This document shows positions 1 to 9,500 of a DNA stretch of 64,000 nt, piece by piece. Every line of letters starts with the position of its first letter. Positions within the stretch are counted from its first letter, which is position 1. Under the pieces are notes generated by a model. It was not told where the DNA came from. It was given only the letters and a program-made list of their open reading frames with translations, and made no database searches. The position numbers and the translations under genes were made by a program. Source of the stretch: Boesenbergia rotunda (Eukaryota > Streptophyta > Magnoliopsida > Zingiberales > Zingiberaceae). The stretch covers positions 564,876-628,875 of the forward strand of contig JAGFNQ010005388.1 of assembly GCA_024364735.1 (NCBI GenBank), read 5' to 3'.

Positions 1-1
1 A

Positions 2-556
2 GGCATTTCTGAAGAAGACATCAAGCTGAGAGCTTTCCCCTTCACATTGACAGGAGCAGCCAAAGACTGGTTCTATTATCTGCCTACAGGACATGTGTCT
101 AGTTGGATCGCCATGAAGAAGGCATTTTTGGAGAAGTATTTCCCAGCTTCCCGCACAGCTATAATCAGAAAAAGTATCTGTGGGATTCAGCAAGTGGTGG
201 GCGAGACACTGTATGATTATTGGGAAAGATTTAACAAGTTGTGTTCAAGTTGCCCCCAGCATCAAATCAGTGAGCAATTATTGATTCAATATTTTTATGA
301 AGGACTGCTGCAGACGGATAGAGTCCTTATAGATGCTGCAGCTGGAGGAGCCTTAGTGAACAAGTCACCAATGCAAGCTAGGGAGTTAATTTCTAATATG
401 GCTGAGAATTCCCAACAATTTGGAGGCAGAGCCTTGAGCACCAGAGGAGTGGGTGAAGTTCAGGCAGTTCCCACTGATAACAAGGAGGTTAAGAATGCAT
501 TGATGGAGCTCACCTCAGCTTTGAAGAAAATAGATTTGAAAAGTGGACAGACTTAG
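2..556 (+). CDS. retrotransposon gag (capsid) domain, N-terminus outside window
   Basis: The frame is open from base 2 to the stop at 554-556, about 184 codons. It contains the plant retrotransposon gag signature: an alpha-helical stretch with LTGAAKDWFYYLP near the start, then FLEKYFPASRT, ETLYDYWERFNKLC and an YFYEGL motif. These are typical of Athila/Tat capsid proteins, which assemble the cytoplasmic virus-like particle. The zinc knuckle that should follow lies just downstream but is out of frame. The frame therefore ends early and the protein is probably not functional. Confidence 0.8.
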   Translation, partial: GISEEDIKLRAFPFTLTGAAKDWFYYLPTGHVSSWIAMKKAFLEKYFPASRTAIIRKSICGIQQVVGETLYDYWERFNKLCSSCPQHQISEQLLIQYFYEGLLQTDRVLIDAAAGGALVNKSPMQARELISNMAENSQQFGGRALSTRGVGEVQAVPTDNKEVKNALMELTSALKKIDLKSGQT

Positions 557-1337
557 TTCTACTCCTTCAGTACCTCCACCCTCTACTCAAATTACAAGTG
601 TGTGTGCATTTGTTCTAATCAAGAGCACACGTCAGACTCATGCCCCAATCTCCAACAGGACGAACGGTAGCTGCATTAGTGAGAGGACAATTTCCAGCCA
701 GAAACAATCCATATTCCTCCACTTATAACCCTGGTTGGAGGAATCATCCTAACTTGAGATATGGAATGCTTTCTGCCAACAAGAGCCTCAAAATCAATCT
801 TCACAGCAGCCTCAACCGAGTTCCAGCAGCCCCAACAACTCAGATCAACCAGCAACAATTTCAGCCATCAAATCCAAGTTTTCAGCCTTATTTCAACCTA
901 ATTCTCAACATTTTCAGCAACAATTTCAGCCATTTGATCCTCATTCCAGCAATCTTATCAAGGGCAGCAAGGATGGCACTCATTCCCAGCTTTTCTAGCT
1001 CAAAACCAATCGAATTTCAACCATCACAGCCCATGATTCAGAATTTTCAGCCCTACAACCAAGGGTTTCAAAAGCCAAATTTTCAGCCCTCACCACCTAA
1101 TTTTCAAGCTCCAAATCAGAGCTTTCAAGGGTACACCTCTCAGCAAATTTCTCAGCATATCAACCCTCTAATCAGTTCTTTAATCAGCCCCAACAGCATG
1201 GTTTTCAACAGAATCAGCAAGCTCCACAATTTCAGCCAACTAACTCATCTTTTCAAGGTCAAGCAAGGAGCTATTCTAACCAAGGAGGTTATGGAAGCTC
1301 AAGTGGAGGAAATGCGTCCCAACTGAGGGTTGAGGAT
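557..1337 (+). pseudogene. gag C-terminal part: broken zinc knuckle and Phe/Gln-rich repeats
   Basis: Around 603-645 the bases encode a CX2CX4HX4C zinc knuckle if one base is supplied after the first cysteine pair begins, so a single-base deletion has broken it. From about 850 to 1300 the DNA repeats variants of a short unit giving Asn/Ser-Phe-Gln-Pro in changing frames. This is a low-complexity tail common in Athila-type gag. Stop codons and frame changes show that the region is decayed. Confidence 0.6.
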
Positions 1338-2586
1338 ATGTTTCAACAGATGATGCAGCAACAACAAGCTCAACAACAACAAATACAACAAGTTCTTCAA
1401 CAACAACAACATCAACAACAATACAATCAAAACGTTGAGAGGCAATTAGGGCAATTGGCTAGTGGAATTAACCAAAATCAAGCTCAAGAATCAAGCCAAC
1501 TCCCTTCCCAAACCGTTCCTAATCCCAAAGGGAATGTGAGTGCTATATATTTGAGGAGTGGGAAGGTCACAACATCTCCGAAGAGTCCAAGAGCAGAATT
1601 TTTAGGAGACCGGACAACTTCTCCAATTCCGGCCCAAAACAACACTGAAATGAGTCCAAATTCAGCTGATTCCACCCCTAGCCCGTTCCCAACTCAGTCC
1701 TCAAGCAACCCTCCAAATTTGGTGGCAAACAGAGAAGAAATCAGTGCCGAGACGCAAGGGACAGCAGCCACTACGCAAGGGACAGCACAGCAGAATTCAG
1801 CCTCTCCACTTCTGGCCAAAGTTGATGATTTTAGGGTTCCGTTGCCTTTTCCACAGGGGAGAACTCCAACCAAAAGACAAGGGGAGAAGGAGAAGGCTAA
1901 GGAATTTAATGAACTAGTGGAGCTTTTCAGCAAAGTGGAGATCAATATACCTTTGTTGACCATGATCAAAAGAATTCCAAAGTATGCTAAGTTTTTGAAG
2001 GATCTTTGTGTTAACAAAAGGAAGCTTAAGGAAAATGAATTGGTCAGCATTGGGAAAAATGTTTCTTCGCTTATCCATGCCCTACCTCAGAAATGTGAAG
2101 ACCCTGGGATGTTTACTGTTTCTTGTGAGATTGGGAGCACCATATTTCACGATGCTATGTTAGACTTAGGAGCTTCTATAAATGTGATGCCCAGGTCAGT
2201 CTTTCAGATGCTCGGCATAGGCCCTTTACAGCCCACTGGCGTGATGATACAGCTAGCAGACAGGAGCCAGACACGCCCAGCAGGTATGATTGAAGATGTT
2301 TTGGTGAAGGTAAAGGAGCTGATATTTCTGCTGATTTCTATATTTGGATATGAAGGGAGATTACTTGGCACACCGTTCTCCACTGATTTTAGGCAGACCA
2401 TTTCTGAAGACGGCCAGAACAAAGATTGATGTATATGCCGGTACACTTTCTATGGAGATTGGAGATACGGTTATTCAGTTTAGCTTTTTCGATGCTATGA
2501 AGCATCCGATAGAGGACCACTCTATCATGAGCATGGACATTCTAGAGGAGCTGGCGCAGACTGAGTTGGAGACTGAGGATTTCTAG
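1338..2586 (+). pseudogene. Athila-type aspartic protease region with frameshift
   Basis: The frame open at 1338-2429 begins with a poly-Gln stretch (about 1350-1420), then a Pro/Ser-rich linker, then the protease. The active-site motif appears as DLGASINVMP (around 2162-2190), the form usual in Athila/Tat elements, where D-hydrophobic-GA replaces DTGA. Near 2330 the frame changes. The continuation is in the frame 2344-2586, with PLILGRPFLKTARTKIDV and then a short acidic tail ending at 2586. The enzyme would cleave the gag-pol polyprotein. The frameshift, and the absence of reverse transcriptase after it, make this copy non-autonomous. Confidence 0.75.
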
Positions 2587-2703
2587 ATGATTTTTCTGAA
2601 GAAGCTACAGATTCAGAGGAGGCTGAGAGAGTACTGACTGCTGATACTGAGGATTTTTCAGAAGATATTTCAGACACACTTCCAGTTGGAGAGTTTATTC
2701 TAG

Positions 2704-2797
2704 GTGTAGGGATTGCACAGAGCCCCAAGGATCACCTATTTCTGTTGAGATTCAAAGTGTAGGGGATTGCACAGAGCCCCAAGGATCACTTATACCA
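2704..2797 (+). repeat. tandem duplication of about 54 bp
   Basis: The string GGATTGCACAGAGCCCCAAG followed by GATCAC occurs near 2709 and again near 2763, with a similar lead-in. This is a local direct duplication in the stretch where pol should start. Confidence 0.75.
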
Positions 2798-2928
2798 GTT
2801 GAGCGCCTATTAGAACTTGAACCTGATACGGACTCTATACTTGACCAGGAGGGAGCTATGGACACATCTATCATTGTGGAACCTCCAGGTATTTTCAGCG
2901 CGATCAGGTAAGTATTTCTTTTATTTTT

Positions 2929-3315
2929 TTGGAAACATCAAAAGAGGTACCAAAAGTTGATTTTCTAGGCTGTGATACATTTCTTGATTTGTCATGTGTG
3001 GGAAATAATTCGGAAAATTTCATTGGAACATCCAAAATAGATTTCATTGATTATGATAAGTGTCTTGATGCATTTTGGGTAGATATTCATTGTAAAAAAT
3101 TCTTTGAGATGCCTAAACTTGATTTTATTGGATGTGATTCATTTTTGGATAAATTGTATGCAAAAACTGATATTATTTTATTTCCTTCGTACCCTGCACG
3201 CTCTAGAGGGGTAGTACATTGTTTTGCAGGGTTCAGGAGACTTCTGGAGTGGGAGCTTCATTTGAACAGACTGAAACCTCCTGAGATGAGTCCCACAAAG
3301 AATAAAGAGGAGTAG
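2929..3315 (+). CDS. unrecognised ORF with three internal protein repeats
   Basis: About 128 codons downstream of the protease, in the same element. I do not recognise the product. It holds three related units: VDFLGCDTFLDL, IDFIDYDKCLDAF and LDFIGCDSFLDKL, about 35 residues apart, each centred on Asp-Phe plus a Cys or Tyr-Asp pair. A basic tail follows (LNRLKPPEMSPTKNKEE). A similar tail phrase, LNNLRPPEQ, recurs just downstream at 3357, suggesting that a larger repeated reading frame has broken up. The start is uncertain: a splice donor-like GTAAGT lies just upstream at 2909, and the first codon used here is not ATG. Confidence 0.4.
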   Translation: METSKEVPKVDFLGCDTFLDLSCVGNNSENFIGTSKIDFIDYDKCLDAFWVDIHCKKFFEMPKLDFIGCDSFLDKLYAKTDIILFPSYPARSRGVVHCFAGFRRLLEWELHLNRLKPPEMSPTKNKEE

Positions 3316-4199
3316 ATTTTATTTTAATTCAAAACACTCTACCTCTTGAATGGGTCTTGTATTTAAATAATCTTCGTCCACCTGAACAGGTTGCTGTAAA
3401 GTCCAAGTGTGGGGGAGCGATGCATTGTAAAGTTGAAGAAATGGAAGAAGCTCTTTCGCACACCCAGACTCCTCCACTACCACGGTGGAGGCTTTTTCTT
3501 GACAGACTCCGACCGCCAGAAATAAAAGGGAGTTTGATTTTTGTCGCCTTTTCCTTTATTGCATGTTTTTACTCTTAAAATGAGATCTTGTTAATAAATA
3601 AGTGAGTAGAGTAACATGACATGAATAAAATCATTGTAAATACTATGTTTTGTGTTTTCGCACTTCTTCTTGCATGATTAGGAATAAATGTATCCCTTAG
3701 GTTTTCTCCATAGCATTTTAGAGTCTTTTGGAAAATAAATTAAATTCGGTTGTCAAAACTTAGGGTTTGAGTTCATGGATGAAATCTTGGATGCTTGAGT
3801 ATGATTATGCTTTAGATTCTTGATTGAAGAATTGAGATGGATTAATTTTTACCTAGTGAGATTAGCCTTATTTTGTGATACACACATGTCATTGTACTCT
3901 AGAACTTGCTTAGGTTCTTTCAAAATCATATTTCAATGGTTGGATCACATCTATAGGGACAAATCATTTTATTCACCTTCCTACATCAATTTGTCTATTC
4001 TATTCCATTTACCTTTCCTTATTGCTAATCTAAACCCTAATCTTTCTATGGATTTGTTTGCTTGGGTTGTTTTTCTTGATGCTATTTTGCCCGAGACGGA
4101 CAAAGAATTAAGTGTGGGGGAGTGATTGGTGATTTAGAAGCAATTTTCATCATTGATGTAGTTCAAAAAAAAAAAAAAAATTCATGTGCCAAAGATGAG
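3316..4199 (+). other. non-coding 3' region of the Athila-like element
   Basis: There is no convincing coding region. It contains two copies of the polypurine-like word AAGTGTGGGGGAG, at 3404-3417 and 4110-4122, the same word that precedes the LTR at 7121. A run of A occurs near 4165-4181. Confidence 0.5.
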
Positions 4200-6660
4200 T
4201 TTGAGTGATGTTTGGTGTCAAAAATGGATGCCAAGCTTATATGTGCAAAAGGATGGAAGCATCTAGATTCTGCTGAATATAAATTGAAGAGCCAAATTTA
4301 CATGACCAAGCTCAAATTGGTTGAGGAAGAAGAAATTGTGTGCCAAGGAAAAAAAAAATGGCACGCAACCAGCAAATTGAAGCCAAACTTTGTATCAAGG
4401 TTTTTAAGTGGAATTAAATTCACTGATCTGATATGGAGTGGATTGGATTTACAGCAGGGACAATCTGAATTGTGGCCGAAACAAAGAATCTGCAGCAGAG
4501 GTAAAAGACTTTGAAGCAGAAGAAGGTTATTGCCAAAACTTGTTTGTGCAGAATTGTGTCAACTTGAATCTGAATGGAAATTCTTTTGGCTGAAAATTTA
4601 GAAATGTTACTCACGGAGAGGGTTGAGTTGAAGCTGATATTTGATTGGAATTCAAGCAGAAAGAGAATTGCAAGACTGCTGGCTACATCATATCTGAATT
4701 CTGAAATTTCTCCACAAGCTTGTATCAACTTGGGACCAAAACTTGTTGTATAAACTCTGAATTGAAGCTGAATTGCAGGCTGACGAAATTGGACTTAAAG
4801 CAGGAAGTTCTGAGCTGAGTTGCAAAGCTAGCTGCTGAAATGATGGAGGCTGATTCCCAATTCGTTTGGAATCAGTTTATATGGAAAACTAAAGGCTGCA
4901 GTGAATCTATGCAGTGTGGAAGCCAGAATTCCAGCCGACTTCTATCATCAGAAATTGATTTGGGATTGTAGGGAAGCCTCTCGACAGCTATTAGAGCTTA
5001 TGGATGATCAGAAATGTTGAAAAGATAAGATGAGAATGAAGCTGAAAGTTAAAGAGCTGAATCTGGAATTATTGGAAACAATGCAGAAATGTGTGCTGAT
5101 TTGAAAATTTTGCGTGTTGCAGCTAAACAAATCAACTTGGAGCTGCCGGGAATCGTTGAAGAACTATTAGTGAGGCAATTGGATGAGATCAAAGCAGGGA
5201 AATGCAGGAAATCTGAGCAGTTAACAAAGAATTTGTGCCAAAAACAGAGAACAGAAAAAAAAAATTTCTGTGCAGTGCAGAAAATTGAAGTGCAGGAATT
5301 GATTCGGAACCAATGTGGCTGCCGCAAGGTTTGATAACAATTGAAGGAATCTGATCGTATTTGTTGCTGCCGAGTGGTGCATCTGGGAGCTACTAAGTGA
5401 TACAAGCCAAGTGCGAATGGAAGCTGAATACAAGCTGAACACAAAGAAAAAAAAAATCAGCACAAGCAGTTTGTGCAGTTTGTGTCAAGTTGAAGCTGAA
5501 ATTTGAGTTTTTGAAGCTATGAATCAAGATGTTAAGTGTTGAATGTATCTGAAGTTGAAGGTGCACATTCAATTTCAGATTTAAGAAGAACTAATGGATG
5601 CTAGAGCTGCTGATTGGAATGTAAGGCAGTGGTTTGGCTAAGTCAATGTGCTGATTTGGAATTTCGAATGGAAACCTTGCATTCTCCACAACTATTTGAA
5701 GCAAATACTCTTGATGTTAATTGTTAGAGAAATACAAGAAATGAAGCTATATAATCTGATGAAGCTTCAAGTCTGAATTAAGTTGAGAAAAGAATTTGCT
5801 GAAACAACCCAAAAATCTGAATTGCATTCCAATTGTTGCTGCCGAGTGCTCCAATTGGGAGCTACTGAGTGATACAAGCAAGGTTCGTATGCGAGCTGAA
5901 TTGAAGAATGGAGATGAAGCTGAGTGGAGACTGATCGGAAGCTGAAAAAGAAATGGCAGCTAGAAGTTTCGAAGAAGAAAAGAAAAGGGAGATGTTGTGC
6001 AGAAAATCTGTGCCACTGCAGGAAATTTGTGAATTGCTGAGATTGGAATCCAATCTACTGATCAGAAATAGAATTTGAATAGATTGAAGAAATCTGAGTT
6101 GCCATTGTTGCTGCCGAATGTTGGAGGATGAGCTGCAAGTGTAATTTCAGAAATTTTTGAGAAAAGCTGTGAGTTCTGAATTCATTAAAGGACTGTTTGT
6201 GAATTTGAATGGGAAAAAGCAGCAATACATCATTGATCTTAGACAGAACTTGCAGCTGAACAAATCTGAGTTTAGGAGAATCTGAGCAGGAATTTTCAGG
6301 TCAGAAACAGGATTCAAAGGGATGAACAAAAGCTGGAAACAAAGAAGAGAAAAGGGGAAAGCAGTTTGAAAAAAAAAAAAGACACAAAGTTGGTACAAAA
6401 ATTGGAATTTTGGCTCCATGAGATCATTGAAGAATTTTCCATCCGAATCAAAAGCTTGATGTCAGTTCATTTCTGACCTTGATAGAAGATAAGAGAAGAA
6501 AAGAAAAATCAGAAAAGACAAGGAAGAAACAAAGTTGGCACGAAATTGGAAAAAATGGCACAAGGAAATCAAAGAAGAGGTTTTTCATCCAAAACAAAGG
6601 CCATTACTTAAATCTGACTTTACCACACTTTGGAATTCAATAGGGGACTGATAAGAGAAG
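4200..6660 (+). repeat. A/G-rich degenerate repeat block
   Basis: About 2.4 kb is dominated by recurring words such as AAGCTGAA, GAATTG and GCAGAAA on the plus strand. A longer unit recurs imperfectly near 5358 and 5832, with the words TTGTTGCTGCCGAGTG and GGGAGCTACT then AGTGATACAAGC. A partial third copy lies near 6105. No open frame persists. I see nothing that codes for a known protein. Confidence 0.55.
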
Positions 6661-7120
6661 CAAAGAGCATTGGAAACATCCTCAAGCACTCAAGTCTTCC
6701 ACTTCACCAATGTTTCCATTTCCTTAGCTTTTATTTCACTCCTTATCATTTTCTATGTTTTTCCTTGTTTTTGTAGATGTTGATCCCAATCATGATAAAT
6801 GGTAGAGAGTAGATAATAAGCAAGCCTATGGTAGTGCAAGAAGCATGTGTGTTTGAGTGAGCTCCACTTCCATCATCAACTTAGAATTTAAGGAGAGAGC
6901 CACCAATATTTTCCTTGAAAGGCTAGTGATTTATATTCATCTCAATGACTCATGATAGATGAAAAGGCCAAGTTGATGATTTAAGGACAAGATAGTAATC
7001 CATAGAGCTTAGATTTATGAGAATTGGCAACCCTAGGTAATTTCTTTTCAATTGATTCTAATTATGTTTAAGTAAATCTAGGGGATACATATTTACTGTT
7101 TTCGCGAGATGCTCAAGGCT
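6661..7120 (+). other. non-coding leader to the polypurine tract
   Basis: AT-rich sequence between the repeat block and the polypurine tract. I see nothing in it beyond its being the 3' untranslated part of the element. Confidence 0.4.
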
Positions 7121-7134
7121 AAGTGTGGGGGAGT
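7121..7134 (+). promoter_or_regulatory. polypurine tract of the Athila-like element
   Basis: AAGTGTGGGGGAG lies immediately before TGATAG at 7135. In LTR retrotransposons this purine run resists RNase H and primes plus-strand DNA synthesis, so it marks the LTR start. Confidence 0.75.
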
Positions 7135-9474
7135 TGATAGATTCCATTTTATTGATCATTTGAGTTGCTTAAATCCATGTTTGATCTATGTTTTTATTGT
7201 CAAAATTGTGAAATTGCCCTAGGTTTTAGAACTTACCTTTATTTTGGACTTAATTGCAAATATGCAAATTTTTGGATTATATTGGCCACTAAATTCTTGA
7301 TTTATTTTTTGTAGGCATCAAGGTTCAAAGACCTGGGGCATATTGGGTCAAACTCGAGTCGGAAGTAACCCAGATCAGATTATCAAGATTACGATTAAAT
7401 CTGGACCGTTCGATTCAAAAGCGGCTAGATCGGAGCCATCCGGGATGATCTGAAGCAATCCGAGCTAGGGCTAGGGTTGATCAAGCACCCTGATCAAGAT
7501 CTGAAGGTTTCATCACAATCAGAGCTAAATCAACCGTTGGATCAAGCTTGGAGGGCTCTAGATCATCCATTCAAAGATTAGCTAGATCTGGACCATCCGT
7601 TGCAAATCTGGAGGATCCGAGCTACCACGAGGCAGATCCCGACCCCAGATCTTCATCATCAAAGTTTGGCTCAAATCAGACCAATATCAGCCGTTGGATT
7701 GAAGCAAATCAATCACAGCCGTCCATTGGTTAATACTTAAGGAAATCTTCTACGCAGAAAACCTTTGTCGCGTCTTCCGCTAGCCCACTGTTCTTCGCCG
7801 TTCCTCATCGGTTCTTCATCTTTCTTCAAAATTTTTGCTTCCATGAAGGCGTGACCACCTCATCTTCTAATCCAGATCGAGTTCTGAGTCTCTGGAGATC
7901 AATTCCTTGAAGAATTCTGTCCATTTGCGCCGGAACAGGGAGTGCTTGAGGGTTTCGGCAGTTCCTCAGTCCGATCATTGGTTTCTCTTCCACAATCCAT
8001 TTCCAAGTTTCAGAACCACTTGTAGGGGTTCTCAAGTGGCCTCTGAAGCTCCCCGAATCAACATCGCAGCTCATCCATCTGAGAAAGAGTGAATCGGATC
8101 AAAGTTTCCAGCAAGTGCAGATTTGTGGCAGAATCAACTTCAGAAATGGATTTCTATTGATTTGTCGAGCCTAGGGGTTCGAAGCCGGTTCTTGATTGAC
8201 AACCAAGAAGTCCTTGAACTGAGGAAGGAGTTGAGGATTAGTTTAGCTAGTTAATTGTAGTTCTTTAGCTGTAATTTTCGATTCTTGCACTGTTCTGTTC
8301 TGAATTCTTGTTCAGCTGCTGTGATTTTCGATTCTTGAGTTCTTAGCTGTAGTTTAGCTTCAATTCTGCAAGTAGAGTAATATAGGAGCTTGTTTAGTGA
8401 TCAACTTAGTTAAATTTTAGTTTGTTTCAGCTTATATTCTTGCGTGCCAATTCCTAGCTAGTGTGCCAAGTTATTTCTGTTTTGTTTTCTTCCTTTTGGT
8501 TTCTGAACTTGCATCAGATCAGATTTCTTGTTTCTTAGGTGTTAATTCCTGCACTCGAGTTAAGTATAGGTTTCCTTAGTTAACTTAGAGCTTAGTTTCA
8601 ACTTCTTGCAATTCATTTCGGATTTTTAGTGTAGCTAGAGCTGAATTCTGCACATTGAAGTTGAATTACTGCCTATCCTAGCTTCTGATTTCTTTTGCCT
8701 TGTTAGATCTGGTTTTAGTTTCAATTCCTTTACAGAAGCTTGCTTAGTTCTGTCCGCATATCCTTGTTTTCCAATCGATTCCATCAGATTTAAAGAAAGA
8801 AAAGAGAAGTGAGTTGGAAGATCATTTATTTCCAAATTTAGTGTAAACTTTTGGCACAAAGAGTTGTCTCTTGTGTGCCAATTGATTTTAATTCTTTTGC
8901 ATCAGAATTTAGTTTGTTTATGTGGCATATAATTGTGTTCGAAATCAATAAGCTTGCTCTCACTCATATCTGAATTTGATGGGTAGTGGTTAGGTTCCAA
9001 AAATACTTTGGCTAGTGGAGTTGAATTTATTTGGTTGAGTTCTAATTTTGCATGATATAGGTTGCCTTAGCTCATTCATTTCCGAAAACTATATATCTGT
9101 TTTTACTTCAGTGTTTAGCATTCCCCTTTGTGTTTGAAACCAGAAAACAGTTATCCAAAAAAAAAAACTTTGTAAGTGTCTTGATTAGTTTTTCCCTTAG
9201 TTGAGCTTTTTAGTTCCAATTTTCTTGTTTAGTTTGTGAAATCAAGGGTTCTATTTTTCCATTGCAATTTCAGTTTCAATTACAAACCAAAATCCATTTA
9301 TTTGTTTGAAACCCAAAAACGACACATAATTACAAGTTTGAATCAAGCACGACAACTATCCCCGAGAAAAATACGACCTGTGGCCCCTATATTACATTTC
9401 CATATTTTTGATTGTAAAAAGGGTTTCCAGCTTTCATTGATATTTAAATTTGATGAGCCCATACATTTCGTGAC
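7135..9474 (+). repeat. 3' LTR of the Athila-like element
   Basis: Begins TGATAG directly after the polypurine tract and ends near ...GTGACA at about 9474, a length of about 2.34 kb. The end is an estimate: the next sequence that can be assigned is the Tekay pol gene at about 9491. No second copy lies in the window for comparison, so the boundary and target duplication cannot be confirmed. Confidence 0.6.
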
Positions 9475-9500
9475 AAATTAACTAGTATATTTGGGCGCGT

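Larger units (their letters stand above)
1..9474 (+). mobile_element. Athila-like Ty3/gypsy retrotransposon lacking pol, 5' end outside window
   Basis: In order: gag (from base 2), a Gln/Phe-rich tail with a zinc knuckle, an aspartic protease, a short repeat-containing ORF, about 4 kb of non-coding DNA, a polypurine tract (7121-7134) and a 2.3 kb LTR. No reverse transcriptase, RNase H or integrase motif is present between the protease and the LTR, where an autonomous element would have them. The gag and protease types match the Athila/Tat branch as I know it. The right end abuts a Tekay-like pol gene that starts in mid-domain, so this element may have inserted into that one. The 5' LTR and left target duplication lie outside the window. 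Confidence 0.7.

Noticed and set aside
3820..4125. ORF of 101 codons in the 3' region of the Athila-like element
   Set aside because: Hydrophobic by AT-rich composition, no recognisable motif, and it ends in the polypurine-like word; probably accidental.
5049..6419. Minus-strand ORFs of 80-131 codons in the Athila-like element
   Set aside because: They arise from the strand-biased word repeat; no motif, no start context, and opposite frames are equally open.
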